Assembly: GCF_014196795.1 (NCBI RefSeq)
Contig: NZ_JACIEJ010000001.1
Coordinates: 620,001-684,000 of the forward strand
Direction: 5' to 3'
Length of the DNA: 64,000 bases
Source of the DNA: Sagittula marina
Lineage (GTDB): Bacteria; Pseudomonadota; Alphaproteobacteria; Rhodobacterales; Rhodobacteraceae
The position numbers and the translations under genes were made by a program. Of this stretch, positions 18,107 through 27,276 are shown one piece after another (positions within the stretch are counted from its first letter, which is position 1; the number at the start of each line of letters is the position of its first letter). The notes beneath the pieces are model-generated. The model searched no databases. It was not told the DNA's origin and was given only the letters and a program-made list of their open reading frames with translations.

Positions 18107-21100
18107 ATGGCATCATATCAGGTCAACCAGACGAACCGGCGGCGCGACCCTCTGCTCGATTCCGGCACCACGGAGGTGCTGGAAAAGCGCGGTCGTGAAC
18201 TGGTGGGCTTGGTGCTGGTCTTGCTGGGCCTGATGGCGGCGGCAATGATCGCCTCCTATTCGCCGGATGATCCCAGCTGGCTGTCGGCCACCGACGCCCC
18301 GGCAGAAAACTGGATGGGCCGCCTGGGGGCCTTTGTTGCGGCCCCGCTGTTCATGATTGTGGGCACCGGCGCCTGGGCTTTGGCTGCGGTTTTGGTGGTC
18401 TGGGGCGCACGGTTCGCGATGAACAAAGCGCAAGGGCGTGCCTTCGGCTGCCTGATCTTTGCGCCGATCTGGATTGCAGTCTGCGCGGTCTATGCCTCTG
18501 GCCTGCCGCACGGCAACGACTGGTCGCATCACTTTGGCCTTGGCGGTTTGTTTGGCGACATGGTCATGGGCTCCGCGCTGACGGCCCTGGACGGGTTGGG
18601 CGTGTCCCCGGCGACGGGCCTGAAGTTCATGATGCTGATGCTGGGGGGGGCCATCCTTGGGCTTGGCATCTTCGTGCTGGGTTTCACCAAGGCGGAGCTG
18701 AAGTTCCTTGGTCGTTTCCTTTTGGTGGGCGTCATCATGACCTATGCGCAGATCGTGCGGCTGACCGGGGTTGGCGCGTCTGGCGCGATGGGCGCGGCGC
18801 GCAAGTTGCAGGAAAAGCAGGCGGACCGCCGGGCAAATCGCACCGTGCAAGCCGAGGCTGCGCGGGATCATGTGGCCGTCGCTGCGCCGCGGGTGCAGCG
18901 GGCCGTGCCGCCGATGCGCGCTATGGAAGATGACCTCGACGTGCCTCTGCTCGATGACGAAGAGATGGCACAGTACGAGGCCGCGGCCGCCGAGGAAAAG
19001 GCCGAGAAGGGCGGTTTCCTGTCCCGTATGCCGTCTTTGATGCGCCGCTCTGAGCCGCAAGTCATGCCGCAGCCTGAATTGGTGGACAACCTGATGGATC
19101 ACGATGTGGATGCGCCCGAACCTGACCGGATCAGCGCTAAGATTGCCCATGCGGTGAAGGCGCGGCACCCCTACGCGGCCCCGGTCGCTGCACGCCGAGA
19201 TGATCCGACCAAGCCGTTGACCCGTGGACGCGGCCATGGTCCCAAGCCGCTGATTTTCTCTCCCGCGCCGCGAACCAACGGCCTGCCGCCAGAGCCGCCC
19301 TTGACCGCCGGCCCCGCAACTCTCCCGCCGGAACCCCCGGTGACGGCACGGGATACGGTGCGCAGTTTGAGCGCCCCCGCTGTGGGTGCTGCCATGGCCA
19401 CCATGCCGCCTGCGGCCAAGGCGGCGTCGGCTCCAGCCTATGAAGATGCGTACGACGCGCCCTATGAGGACGCACCCTATGATGACCTTGCGCATGAGGC
19501 TCCGGCATATGATGCCGCGCCGACCCGCAATGGTCCGGACGCCACCGCCTATGCAGAAATGCCTGCTCCCGCCTCGCCGCGCATCAATGCCGGCATGGAC
19601 GATGCCTACGGCGAGATGACGGATTTCGATGATTACGGCGACGACTATGACGCTGGCGATTATGACGAGGCGCAAACGTATGGTGATGAGCCATCGGCCC
19701 CGGCGTCGTCCAGCTCTGCGCCGCCGATCCAGCGTGGCGGCAACGGAACGCATGACCTCATGCCCGAGGCCAAGAAGGTCGTGCAGCAACCGATCCGCAA
19801 GCCGGTACAATTGTCGACCCGCGCCAAGCTGGAGGCCCAGCCCTCGCTCGCGTTTGATGAGAAGAAACACGCGGAATACGAACTGCCGCCGCTCAATCTG
19901 TTGATGTCGCCGGAAGCTGTCGAACGCCACCACCTGTCCGATGAAGCGCTGGAAGAAAACGCGCGTATGCTTGAATCCGTGCTGGATGACTACGGCGTGA
20001 AGGGGGAGATCGTCTCTGTCCGCCCCGGCCCTGTGGTCACGATGTACGAACTGGAACCTGCGCCGGGCCTCAAGGCGAGCCGCGTCATCGGTCTGTCCGA
20101 CGATATCGCGCGCTCGATGTCGGCTTTGTCCGCGCGTGTGTCCACTGTGCCGGGGCGCTCGGTCATCGGGATCGAACTGCCCAATGACAAGCGCGAGATG
20201 GTCTGCTTCCGCGAGATTCTCGCCGGGCGCGACTTCGGCGATGGAAACCAGAAACTGCCGCTGGCGCTGGGCAAGGACATCGGCGGTGATCCGGTCGTGG
20301 CCAACTTGGCCAAGATGCCTCACCTGCTGATCGCGGGGACGACCGGTTCCGGTAAATCTGTGGCCATCAACACCATGATCCTGTCCTTGCTGTACAAGCT
20401 GACGCCCGAGGATCTGCGTCTGGTGATGATCGACCCGAAGATGTTGGAACTGTCGGTTTACGACGGCATCCCGCACCTGCTGTCGCCCGTTGTGACCGAC
20501 CCGAAGAAGGCCGTTGTGGCGCTGAAATGGGTCGTGGGGGAGATGGAAGACCGCTATCGCAAGATGTCAAAGATGGGCGTTCGCAACATCGACGGCTACA
20601 ACAGTCGTGTGGCCGATGCGTTGTCCAAGGGCGAAATGTTCTCGCGCACCGTTCAGACGGGCTTTGACGAGGAGAGCGGCGAGCCGGTGTTCGAGACGGA
20701 TGAATTCGAGCCCAAGAAAATGCCCTACATCGTGGTCATCGTCGACGAGATGGCCGACCTGATGATGGTGGCGGGCAAGGAGATCGAAGCCTGCATTCAA
20801 CGTCTGGCGCAGATGGCCCGTGCCTCGGGCATTCACCTGATCATGGCGACGCAGCGTCCGTCCGTAGACGTCATCACTGGCACGATCAAAGCGAACTTCC
20901 CCACCCGGATCTCGTTTCAGGTCACCTCGAAAATCGACTCGCGCACGATCCTTGGGGAAATGGGCGCAGAGCAACTGCTGGGCATGGGTGACATGCTGTT
21001 CATGGCAGGCGGGGCAAAGATCACGCGCTGCCACGGGCCGTTCGTTTCGGACGAAGAGGTCGAGGAGATCGTTAACCACCTCAAGGCGTTCGGTCCTCCC

Positions 21101-21391
21101 GATTATGTCGGTGGCGTGGTCGAAGGGCCGGCTGAGGAGAAGGCAGACAACATCGACGCCGTGCTGGGCCTGAACACCGGTGGCAACACAGGTGGCGAGG
21201 ATGCGCTTTACGATCAGGCGGTGGCAATTGTCATCAAGGATCGCAAATGCTCGACGTCGTACATCCAGCGCAAGCTTGGCATTGGTTACAACAAGGCCGC
21301 GCGACTGGTGGAGCAGATGGAAGACGAAAGCGTCGTCTCTGCCGCCAATCACGTGGGTAAACGCGAAATCCTGGTGCCAGAGCAGGCGTAA
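18107..21391 (+). CDS. ftsK: DNA translocase FtsK
   Basis: A 1094-residue chromosome-segregation motor at the division septum. Residues 30-225 contain four membrane helices. Residues 230-580 form a long low-complexity linker rich in Pro, Ala, Asp and Tyr. The motor follows, with Walker [15 protein letters not shown], Walker [14 protein letters not shown] and the conserved [13 protein letters not shown]. The C-terminal gamma winged helix ([20 protein letters not shown]) recognises KOPS sites. The ATG at 18107 has AGGCGGAAC upstream; the longer frame overlaps the preceding gene and is not needed. Confidence 0.96.
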   Translation: MASYQVNQTNRRRDPLLDSGTTEVLEKRGRELVGLVLVLLGLMAAAMIASYSPDDPSWLSATDAPAENWMGRLGAFVAAPLFMIVGTGAWALAAVLVVWGARFAMNKAQGRAFGCLIFAPIWIAVCAVYASGLPHGNDWSHHFGLGGLFGDMVMGSALTALDGLGVSPATGLKFMMLMLGGAILGLGIFVLGFTKAELKFLGRFLLVGVIMTYAQIVRLTGVGASGAMGAARKLQEKQADRRANRTVQAEAARDHVAVAAPRVQRAVPPMRAMEDDLDVPLLDDEEMAQYEAAAAEEKAEKGGFLSRMPSLMRRSEPQVMPQPELVDNLMDHDVDAPEPDRISAKIAHAVKARHPYAAPVAARRDDPTKPLTRGRGHGPKPLIFSPAPRTNGLPPEPPLTAGPATLPPEPPVTARDTVRSLSAPAVGAAMATMPPAAKAASAPAYEDAYDAPYEDAPYDDLAHEAPAYDAAPTRNGPDATAYAEMPAPASPRINAGMDDAYGEMTDFDDYGDDYDAGDYDEAQTYGDEPSAPASSSSAPPIQRGGNGTHDLMPEAKKVVQQPIRKPVQLSTRAKLEAQPSLAFDEKKHAEYELPPLNLLMSPEAVERHHLSDEALEENARMLESVLDDYGVKGEIVSVRPGPVVTMYELEPAPGLKASRVIGLSDDIARSMSALSARVSTVPGRSVIGIELPNDKREMVCFREILAGRDFGDGNQKLPLALGKDIGGDPVVANLAKMPHLLIAGTTGSGKSVAINTMILSLLYKLTPEDLRLVMIDPKMLELSVYDGIPHLLSPVVTDPKKAVVALKWVVGEMEDRYRKMSKMGVRNIDGYNSRVADALSKGEMFSRTVQTGFDEESGEPVFETDEFEPKKMPYIVVIVDEMADLMMVAGKEIEACIQRLAQMARASGIHLIMATQRPSVDVITGTIKANFPTRISFQVTSKIDSRTILGEMGAEQLLGMGDMLFMAGGAKITRCHGPFVSDEEVEEIVNHLKAFGPPDYVGGVVEGPAEEKADNIDAVLGLNTGGNTGGEDALYDQAVAIVIKDRKCSTSYIQRKLGIGYNKAARLVEQMEDESVVSAANHVGKREILVPEQA

Positions 21392-21410
21392 TCCCTTTCG
21401 CGGAATGCAC

Positions 21411-21450
21411 AAAAGGCCCGCGTCGCGTCCCTTGCGATGCGGGCCTTTTT
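21411..21450 (+). terminator. Rho-independent terminator of ftsK
   Basis: AAAAGGCCCGC pairs with GCGGGCCTTTTT across a loop of about 17 bases that can itself fold further. The stem is GC-rich and ends in five T, and it lies 19 bases after the ftsK stop. Confidence 0.85.
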
Positions 21451-21465
21451 ATGTGCCGGTGCGCT

Positions 21466-21951
21466 TCATCCGTAAGTGTGCGGATCAGACAAATCAAAGA
21501 TGCCCAGCACATGATTGGTCTCACCATTGTCGCCACGCAGAGGAACGAGCAGGGCTTGGACGCGGGCAGACTTGGTGCCGTCGTGCTCAGGCGTGAGTTC
21601 GATAAATTGAGCGCGGCCTAGATTTACGGCATTCATGTAGGCCGAAAAGCTACGGGTGCCGGGGCGGGAGATCGGCATCTCGGAGTGGAGGCCGCCCTCG
21701 CGCGCCCCGGTCTTGAGTATCCGCAGCTGTGGATTCAGATAAATCGTCTGAAAGTCCGTCGGCGCCGACGCTTTTTCGGTGCGGATCGCTTCGCTGATCG
21801 CTACGGGCAGGTCGATGCCTGTAAACTCCTCCAGCGGCAGATGGGACAGGCGTGGCGGCAGACCTTCAACATCACGATAGCCGGCCCACAAAAGAACCTT
21901 CTGGCGGAGGATCCGCGACATTTTCGGAAGATGATGAGCAATATCGTCCAA
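21466..21951 (-). CDS. Hypothetical protein, possibly PAS-like
   Basis: A 161-residue protein beginning at a TTG (21951) preceded by AGGAT; the first internal ATG is at 21921. The C-terminal half (AQFIELTPEHDG, then VQALLVPLRGDNGETNHVLG) has the strand pattern and PL...DG turn seen in small PAS-type proteins of alphaproteobacteria, but no cofactor residue is evident. It stands divergently from exoD. I do not recognise a named family with confidence. Confidence 0.6.
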   Translation of the reverse strand: MDDIAHHLPKMSRILRQKVLLWAGYRDVEGLPPRLSHLPLEEFTGIDLPVAISEAIRTEKASAPTDFQTIYLNPQLRILKTGAREGGLHSEMPISRPGTRSFSAYMNAVNLGRAQFIELTPEHDGTKSARVQALLVPLRGDNGETNHVLGIFDLSDPHTYG

Positions 21952-22114
21952 CGGCGTATCCTACCATATCTTGCTGACTGTAACGCAATAAAATGGGTCT
22001 GTCTCGTGTTGCGATGCTTGCGTGGTACCATGCATGACATCCTTTAGGTCCACACGGGAACCAAAGGCAGGGTTCGACGCGTTAAGGAGTTGTATACGAA
22101 TATGTGAGGCAGGA

Positions 22115-22699
22115 ATGTGCGCGGGTAAGGTGGAGAGGATTCTGAATCGGCTCGATGATTGCGCTGATCAACAGAGCACCGTTTCCGTCGCCGGTGCGAT
22201 GGACGAGATAGGCAACCGCAGTTTCGGCCCTTTGATCCTGTTGCCCGCGCTATTGGTGATAACGCCAATTGGCGGCGTTCCGGGCGTGCCCACGCTGTTC
22301 GCCATTGCCATCCTGATATTTGCCGTCCAAGTGGCTTTGGGGCGGGACAGCCTGTGGCTGCCGCGTGCGATCCGCAATCGATCCGTCGAAAACGATAGCA
22401 TTCACAACGCGACGCAGAAGGCGCGTCCTGTTGCCAGTTGGCTGGACGACCACACCTCGGAACGTCTGACGGCCTTAACACGTCGACCCGCGCCCCGGGT
22501 TGCAGCTGTGATGGTGGTTTTGCTGTGCCTGACCGTGCCGTCCACTGAAATCTTACCCTTCGCCTCTCTCATGCCGATGTCCGCCATAGCGCTTCTGGGC
22601 TTGGCGATCACAGTGCGTGACGGACTTTTGATGGCGCTCGGTTTGATCGCGGGCGCTGCGGGCTTGATCGGCGGGGTTTGGCTATTGATATCGTATTGA
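22115..22699 (+). CDS. exoD: ExoD-family exopolysaccharide synthesis protein
   Basis: A 194-residue membrane protein. The conserved opening (NRSFGPLILLPALLVITPIGG then GVPGVPTLFAIAILIFAVQ) is split here only for length and is the ExoD hallmark, followed by two further hydrophobic segments (VMVVLLCLTVPSTEILPF and later). ExoD affects exopolysaccharide production and alkali tolerance in rhizobia; the mechanism is unknown. The ATG at 22115 lies behind GAGGCAGGA. Confidence 0.85.
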   Translation: MCAGKVERILNRLDDCADQQSTVSVAGAMDEIGNRSFGPLILLPALLVITPIGGVPGVPTLFAIAILIFAVQVALGRDSLWLPRAIRNRSVENDSIHNATQKARPVASWLDDHTSERLTALTRRPAPRVAAVMVVLLCLTVPSTEILPFASLMPMSAIALLGLAITVRDGLLMALGLIAGAAGLIGGVWLLISY

Positions 22700-22770
22700 A
22701 CGGCCTCTGATATCGCATGACCGTTCCGCCCATGCCATATGTGGGTCAACAGACACCGGAAAGGACCCGT

Positions 22771-23355
22771 ATGTTCCGCACGTTTCTCGCTGCAATCGCC
22801 CTGAGCCTCGCCGCTCTGCCCGCAATGGCACAGCAACTGTCGCTTGGTCAGGTTTCGCAGTACCTGAATACGCTTCAGACCGTTAAAAGCCCCTTCACCC
22901 AGATCAATGCCGACGGCACGATCTCGACCGGAGAAATCTGGATCAAGCGCCCGGGCAAGGCGCGTTTCGACTACAATCCACCAGAACGCGGGCTGGTGCT
23001 TGTGTCCTCTGGTGCGGTCTATGTCATGGATCGCAAGCTGGGTGGCAACCCGGAGACCTATCCGCTGAATCAAACGCCACTGTCGATTATTCTTGCGCGC
23101 AACGTCGATCTGGCACGCGCAGGCATGGTGACCGGGCACGGCTATGACGGCACCGCGACGACCGTTACCGCACAGGACCCAAAGCGCCCGGAGTACGGGT
23201 CCATTCAGATGAAGTTCACCGGAAACCCGGTCGAACTGCGTCAGTGGATCATCACCGATGGTGACGGCACCAAGACCACCGTTGTCTTGGGGGGGCTGGA
23301 AAAGGCTTCTATCCCGACGAGCGAATTCCTGATTGATACAGAGCTGAACCGATAA
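22771..23355 (+). CDS. lolA: LolA-type outer-membrane lipoprotein carrier
   Basis: A 194-residue periplasmic protein with a signal peptide (about residues 1-22, ending LPAMA before QQLSLG). YLNTLQTVKSPFTQINADG and GEIWIKRPGKARFDYNPPE are the LolA fold's opening strands. Its role is to carry lipoproteins across the periplasm to the outer membrane. AAAGGA precedes the ATG at 22771. Close linkage to ftsK fits the usual gene order, here with two extra genes in between. Confidence 0.88.
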   Translation: MFRTFLAAIALSLAALPAMAQQLSLGQVSQYLNTLQTVKSPFTQINADGTISTGEIWIKRPGKARFDYNPPERGLVLVSSGAVYVMDRKLGGNPETYPLNQTPLSIILARNVDLARAGMVTGHGYDGTATTVTAQDPKRPEYGSIQMKFTGNPVELRQWIITDGDGTKTTVVLGGLEKASIPTSEFLIDTELNR

Positions 23356-23402
23356 AGCGGCAGGGCGCGCGTTTAGTCGCCTTTTGCTGGATCTCATTCG
23401 CC

Positions 23403-23434
23403 AAGCCCGCTGGTTCTCAAGGACCGGCGGGCTT
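23403..23434 (+). terminator. Hairpin after lolA
   Basis: AAGCCCGC and GCGGGCTT are complementary, with inner TGGT/ACC pairing across a short loop. No clear T-run follows, so it may be a weak terminator or RNA-stabilising structure. Confidence 0.4.
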
Positions 23435-23467
23435 ACCTGTTTAGTATCTCATGCAGGAGAGTTCGCG

Positions 23468-24520
23468 ATGAACCGTCGCACCATGTTCAAGACCCTCGCC
23501 GCCACCGTTGGCATTGGGGGTGTGGGTGGGGTAGTGGCCACCCGACGTCGCGGGCGAAATCCGTATTATGAGGGGCCGGTCAGCGATCACTTTGACGGGG
23601 TTCGTTTCTTCAATCCTGAAGGCAAGCCGCCAAAAGGGTTTCGCGATTTGATGCGGTGGCGCTTTGGGCCGACGCCCGCCGCTTGGCCAGAGACGGTCGC
23701 AGTTATTCCCGCCAAACCTGCCACGCGAATCGATGATCTGACCGTCACTATGGTGGGTCACGCGACGCTGTTGGTTCAAATGGCGGGACTGAACATTCTC
23801 ACAGATCCGTTTTGGTCGGACAGGGCGTCTCCGGTGAGGTTCGCAGGGCCAACGCGGATAGCGCCGCCGGGAATTGCGTTTGCGGATCTGCCGCCCATCG
23901 ACCTGATTCTGCTGTCACACAATCACTACGACCATCTCGATATCGACACATTGCACCGGGTGCAGGCCGTGCACGCGCCACAGGTGATTACACTTCTGGG
24001 CAATGACACTTTGATCGCGCCGACGGGGCTGCAGACGCAGGCGATTGATTGGGGGGAGAGTACGGACTTTGGTCCGTTGCAGGTTCATGGCGTGCCTAGC
24101 CACCATTGGTCCGCCCGCGGCATGGGCGACCGGAGCATGGCGCTTTGGGGTGGCTTTGTGCTGACGGGGCCTGTGGGCGCTCTGCTGTTCATCGGCGACA
24201 CTGGCTTTGATGAGGGGCGACCGTATCAAGGACTGCAGCGTTTCGGCCCGTTGCGGTTGGCGATTCTGCCTATTGGGGCGTATGCGCCGCGTTGGTTCAT
24301 GCAGGACCAACACCAAAACCCGGACGAAGCCGTTCGCGGGTTCAAACTGTTGGGCGCGGCCCATGCGATCGGCCACCATTGGGGCACAATTCAATTGACG
24401 GACGAGGCGCGCGAAGCGCCCCGTGATGCCTTGTCAGAGGGGCTGAAGCGTCATGGCGTGGCCCCTGAACGGTTCCGCGCCATGGCTCCGGGCGACAGCT
24501 GGGCCATCCCCTCGATTTGA
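23468..24520 (+). CDS. Metallo-beta-lactamase-fold hydrolase, NAPE-PLD/RomA type
   Basis: A 350-residue protein. A short N-terminal hydrophobic stretch with MNRRTMFK resembles a Tat-type or uncleaved anchor. The metal site includes TMVGHATLLVQMAGLNILTD and ILLSHNHYDHLDIDT (HxHxDH), a later His in PSHHWSARG, the Asp in FIGDTGFDEG, and IGHHWGTIQL. Order and spacing match the branch related to N-acyl-phosphatidylethanolamine phospholipase D. The natural substrate is unknown. Stop codon abuts that of the convergent lipoprotein gene. Confidence 0.85.
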   Translation: MNRRTMFKTLAATVGIGGVGGVVATRRRGRNPYYEGPVSDHFDGVRFFNPEGKPPKGFRDLMRWRFGPTPAAWPETVAVIPAKPATRIDDLTVTMVGHATLLVQMAGLNILTDPFWSDRASPVRFAGPTRIAPPGIAFADLPPIDLILLSHNHYDHLDIDTLHRVQAVHAPQVITLLGNDTLIAPTGLQTQAIDWGESTDFGPLQVHGVPSHHWSARGMGDRSMALWGGFVLTGPVGALLFIGDTGFDEGRPYQGLQRFGPLRLAILPIGAYAPRWFMQDQHQNPDEAVRGFKLLGAAHAIGHHWGTIQLTDEAREAPRDALSEGLKRHGVAPERFRAMAPGDSWAIPSI

Positions 24521-25117
24521 TCAGCGCGCGTGGCGGCAGTTGCGCAATTGCTGGCTGTAGACCACGGCGCGTTCGCCAACCTCGGAAGAGACGCGAAGCA
24601 ACCAGGCCTTGCTGTTGTAAGATCCGCGACGGTAACCTGTGCGCCCTTCGTGGTAAGCAAGATAATGGTTGCGGGCGTCCCACATCGGCAGATTCAGCTG
24701 GTCATGCGACTGCTTCATGTACCACCCCATGAAATCGGTTGCGTCCCGAATGTCATCGCGTCTGGCGTTACGCCGTGCAGTGGACGAGACGAGGTATTCC
24801 TTCCAGGTTCCGTCCAACGCCTGGCTGTAGCCAAAGGCAGAGCTTTGTCGACCCACGGGGATCACCCCCAGCGAGTAGCGCAATGGTGTGCGCGCATCGG
24901 AATCGAATTTCGATTCCTGATAGATCGTTGCCATTTGGACGTGCACAGGCACGCCCCAACGGCGTTCTGCAGCCTTGAAGGCGCGGTAGTATGTCGGGCG
25001 CTGCTGGAGAATCGAACAGGCGTTGTCCAAGTTGTCGGGGGACGTGCCAGAGCCGCCGCCGCCTCCACAAGACGCCACCAAAAGTAGAATCACCAGCGCG
25101 CGAAAGAATCTGCTCAT
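24521..25117 (-). CDS. Lytic transglycosylase-like (SLT domain) lipoprotein
   Basis: A 198-residue lipoprotein. A signal segment ends in LLVASCGGGGG, giving a lipobox with Cys at about residue 17, then a glycine stretch. The main domain, MATIYQESKFDSDA followed by SAFGYSQALDGTWKEY, carries the catalytic Glu (YQES) and the G-Y-x-Q pattern of SLT muramidases. It should act on murein from the outer or inner membrane. The ATG at 25117 is preferred to a GTG three codons earlier. Confidence 0.8.
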   Translation of the reverse strand: MSRFFRALVILLLVASCGGGGGSGTSPDNLDNACSILQQRPTYYRAFKAAERRWGVPVHVQMATIYQESKFDSDARTPLRYSLGVIPVGRQSSAFGYSQALDGTWKEYLVSSTARRNARRDDIRDATDFMGWYMKQSHDQLNLPMWDARNHYLAYHEGRTGYRRGSYNSKAWLLRVSSEVGERAVVYSQQLRNCRHAR

Positions 25118-25350
25118 CTGCCTCACGCGTATTACATTTTTTTCATTATCATCAAAATAACCGAAAACGCGGCGCTTTGAAATGATAATTCACGCGGAGG
25201 GCGGTCAGCCGCCGGGGAGATCACCATGGCCTGAGAGGGGGGAATGTTTCGTGTGCGAAGACGACTGTTCGGTCGCTTTCCACAGAGTGTTTCTGGCAAA
25301 TCCGTGTCAATAGTTGGACAACCGGGGCCAAGCTTGGCTACAAGGTGAGT

Positions 25351-25695
25351 ATGACAAAGGTGGAGCATATGCTGAAGAAGCGCGCAAAATATCACCTGGG
25401 ACAGGTCGTTCGGCATCGCAAACACCCATTCCGCGGCGTGGTGTTCGATGTGGACCCTGAATTCAGCAACACAGAGGAATGGTACGAATCCATTCCCGAA
25501 GAAGCTCGCCCCGCCAAAGGGCAGCCGTTTTATCACCTGCTCGCGGAAAACGATCAGAGCTTTTACGTGGCCTACGTGTCAGAGCAAAACCTGATGGCGG
25601 ATTATTCCGGCGAGCCGGTCGACCATCCGGACATTCCGGATCTTTTCGGTGCGTTTACCGATGGCAGTTATGAACTGCACTTCCAGCTGAATTGA
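25351..25695 (+). CDS. hspQ: Heat shock protein HspQ
   Basis: A 114-residue protein with the complete HspQ domain: AKYHLGQVVRHRKHPFRGVV, DVDPEFSNTEEWY, QPFYHLLAENDQS and AYVSEQNLMADYSGEP. In enterobacteria HspQ is a specificity-enhancing factor for the Lon protease; a similar role is inferred. Possible starts are GTG 25345, ATG 25351 (AAGG five bases upstream) and ATG 25369; I chose 25351. The 230-base gap upstream holds an A+T-rich stretch but no promoter I can defend. Confidence 0.9.
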   Translation: MTKVEHMLKKRAKYHLGQVVRHRKHPFRGVVFDVDPEFSNTEEWYESIPEEARPAKGQPFYHLLAENDQSFYVAYVSEQNLMADYSGEPVDHPDIPDLFGAFTDGSYELHFQLN

Positions 25696-25731
25696 TCAGC
25701 TGACAACAGACTCTCTCTCACGCTCCGTGAG

Positions 25732-25769
25732 GCTGAAGGCGGTTCCTTACAGGGCCGCCTTCAGCTTTT
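25732..25769 (+). terminator. Terminator of hspQ overlapping the end of the aldolase gene
   Basis: GCTGAAGGCGG pairs perfectly with CCGCCTTCAGC (11 bp), separated by a 12-base loop and followed by TTTT. The right arm and T-run are also the last codons of the convergent threonine aldolase gene, so one sequence serves both. Confidence 0.7.
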
Positions 25770-26790
25770 GCAGGAACTCGTCAACGTGTGCGTGCTCCAG
25801 CGCCCAATCGACGACCAGACGTCCGCGCGTCATGTCTTCGGGCTGTGCATCCGCTGTGCGCATGTCGTAATACATTGCACCGGCCGCCTGTACGGCATCA
25901 TGAGCGCGCAGGGGCATCTCAAAATAAAGCAGGTTCGCAGGCGTATCTGTCAGGACTTTAACGTCCAATGCGCGAAGACCGTCCACCAGCCTGGCACATG
26001 TGCCGTTGGCCTTTTGCGCCAGTTCAAGCCACAGGCCATCCTTGAGATAGCCGTTCATCTGGGCCGCCAGATAGCGGTGTTTCGACAGCAAGTGCCCCGA
26101 ACGCATCCGTCGAAACGGCAGGCCGCGGGCCTTTTCGGGGTCGAAGAAAATCACCGCCTCGACGCCCATACAGCCATTCTTGGTTCCGCCAAAGACCGCC
26201 ACATCGGCACCGGCTTTCCACGACATCTCAGCCGGAGTGCAGCCCAGCATGGCGCAGGCATTGGCAAAGCGGGCGCCGTCAAAATGCACAAACAGCCCGT
26301 TTTCATGCGCCAACGTCGCCAGTGCCGTCAGTTCATCAAGCGTGTAGATGTTGCCGCGTTCGGTGGTGTTGGTCAGCGACAGCGCGCCCCGATCAAATTG
26401 GTGTACATCGCCGGTGTTCCAAAAGGCCAAAGCCTTGGTCAGAGCCTCCGGCGTGACCTTGTCGCCCTCGCACACGCCGACCAGCTTGGCCCCGCCGGTG
26501 TAGAATTCCGGCGCGCCACATTCGTCGACATGGATATGCGCGAGGCCGGAACAGTACACCGCCTGATAGGGTTGCACCAATGTCCCAAGTGCCAGTGCGT
26601 TCGACGCTGTGCCGCCGGGCATGAGGAACACTTCTGCGTCCGGAGCCTCGAACAGGTCGCGCAGTGCGGACTTGGCGGCTTCGGTGTGCACATCGTTGCC
26701 GTAGCCGTGAACATATCCCTCGTTAGCCTCTGTCAGCGCCTGCATGACCTGAGGGTGGACCGGGCCGGTGTTGTCGGACGCGAGATACAT
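25747..26790 (-). CDS. ltaE: Low-specificity L-threonine aldolase
   Basis: A 347-residue PLP enzyme that splits threonine (or allo-threonine) to glycine and acetaldehyde. SDNTGPVHPQVMQAL at the start, HVDECGAPEFYTGG, FVHFDGARFANA and the PLP-Lys site VFGGTKNGCMGVEA place it in the family, with YLAAQMNGYLKDGLW in the C-terminal half. Full length and intact. It runs toward hspQ. The next gene upstream, the YcgN-type protein, is on the same strand 15 bases away. Confidence 0.9.
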   Translation of the reverse strand: MYLASDNTGPVHPQVMQALTEANEGYVHGYGNDVHTEAAKSALRDLFEAPDAEVFLMPGGTASNALALGTLVQPYQAVYCSGLAHIHVDECGAPEFYTGGAKLVGVCEGDKVTPEALTKALAFWNTGDVHQFDRGALSLTNTTERGNIYTLDELTALATLAHENGLFVHFDGARFANACAMLGCTPAEMSWKAGADVAVFGGTKNGCMGVEAVIFFDPEKARGLPFRRMRSGHLLSKHRYLAAQMNGYLKDGLWLELAQKANGTCARLVDGLRALDVKVLTDTPANLLYFEMPLRAHDAVQAAGAMYYDMRTADAQPEDMTRGRLVVDWALEHAHVDEFLQKLKAAL

Positions 26791-26805
26791 GGCAGCCTCC
26801 TGAAG

Positions 26806-27276
26806 CTAGCGGGGTTCGTCGATGATATGGTCTTCCCAGTCGTCATCGTCGACGTCAAATTCCGGCACCGTCATGCCCTGCATCGACACACCAGCGCGAT
26901 GCACGCTATCGGGATCGCCGGTCTCGAGCGGGTGCCATTTCGGCAGGGGGTTGCCGTTCCAAAGCAGCTTGTAGGCGCAGGTTTCCGGCATCCAATAGAG
27001 GTTTTTCGCCATGTTGGACGGCGAGAGCACGATGCACTCCGGCACGAACTGATGGCGAATCGGGTATTGCGCGCAGCGACAGCTTTCGTTGTCGAAAAGG
27101 CGGCAGGCTATCCGGGTCAAAGCGACCTCGCCCGTGTCCTCGTCTTCGAGCTTGTTCATGCAGCACTTGCCGCAGCCATCGCACAGCGCCTCCCACTCAT
27201 CCTTGGACAGGTCAGTGAGTCGCTTCTTCTCCCAAAATCGAGGGGCAAGGTCGGGGCGCGCGATGGGGTCGGTCAA
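26806..27276 (-). CDS. ycgN: YcgN/UPF0260 family Cys-cluster protein
   Basis: A 156-residue protein with CDGCGKCCMNKLEDED, ACRLFDNESCRCAQY and YWMPETCAYKLL, the conserved Cys pattern of UPF0260, also related to CxxCxxxC Zn/Fe clusters. Function unknown. The likely start is the TTG at 27276, which overlaps the ribF stop in the four bases TTGA and gives LTDPIARPDLAPRFWEKK. A longer frame reaches 27309 but lies within ribF. Confidence 0.85.
   Translation of the reverse strand: MTDPIARPDLAPRFWEKKRLTDLSKDEWEALCDGCGKCCMNKLEDEDTGEVALTRIACRLFDNESCRCAQYPIRHQFVPECIVLSPSNMAKNLYWMPETCAYKLLWNGNPLPKWHPLETGDPDSVHRAGVSMQGMTVPEFDVDDDDWEDHIIDEPR

Noticed and set aside
18113-20476. A 787-codon open frame on the minus strand inside ftsK
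   Set aside because: It is antisense to a complete FtsK gene, rich in Arg and His as expected from GC-rich shadow frames, and has no recognisable domain.
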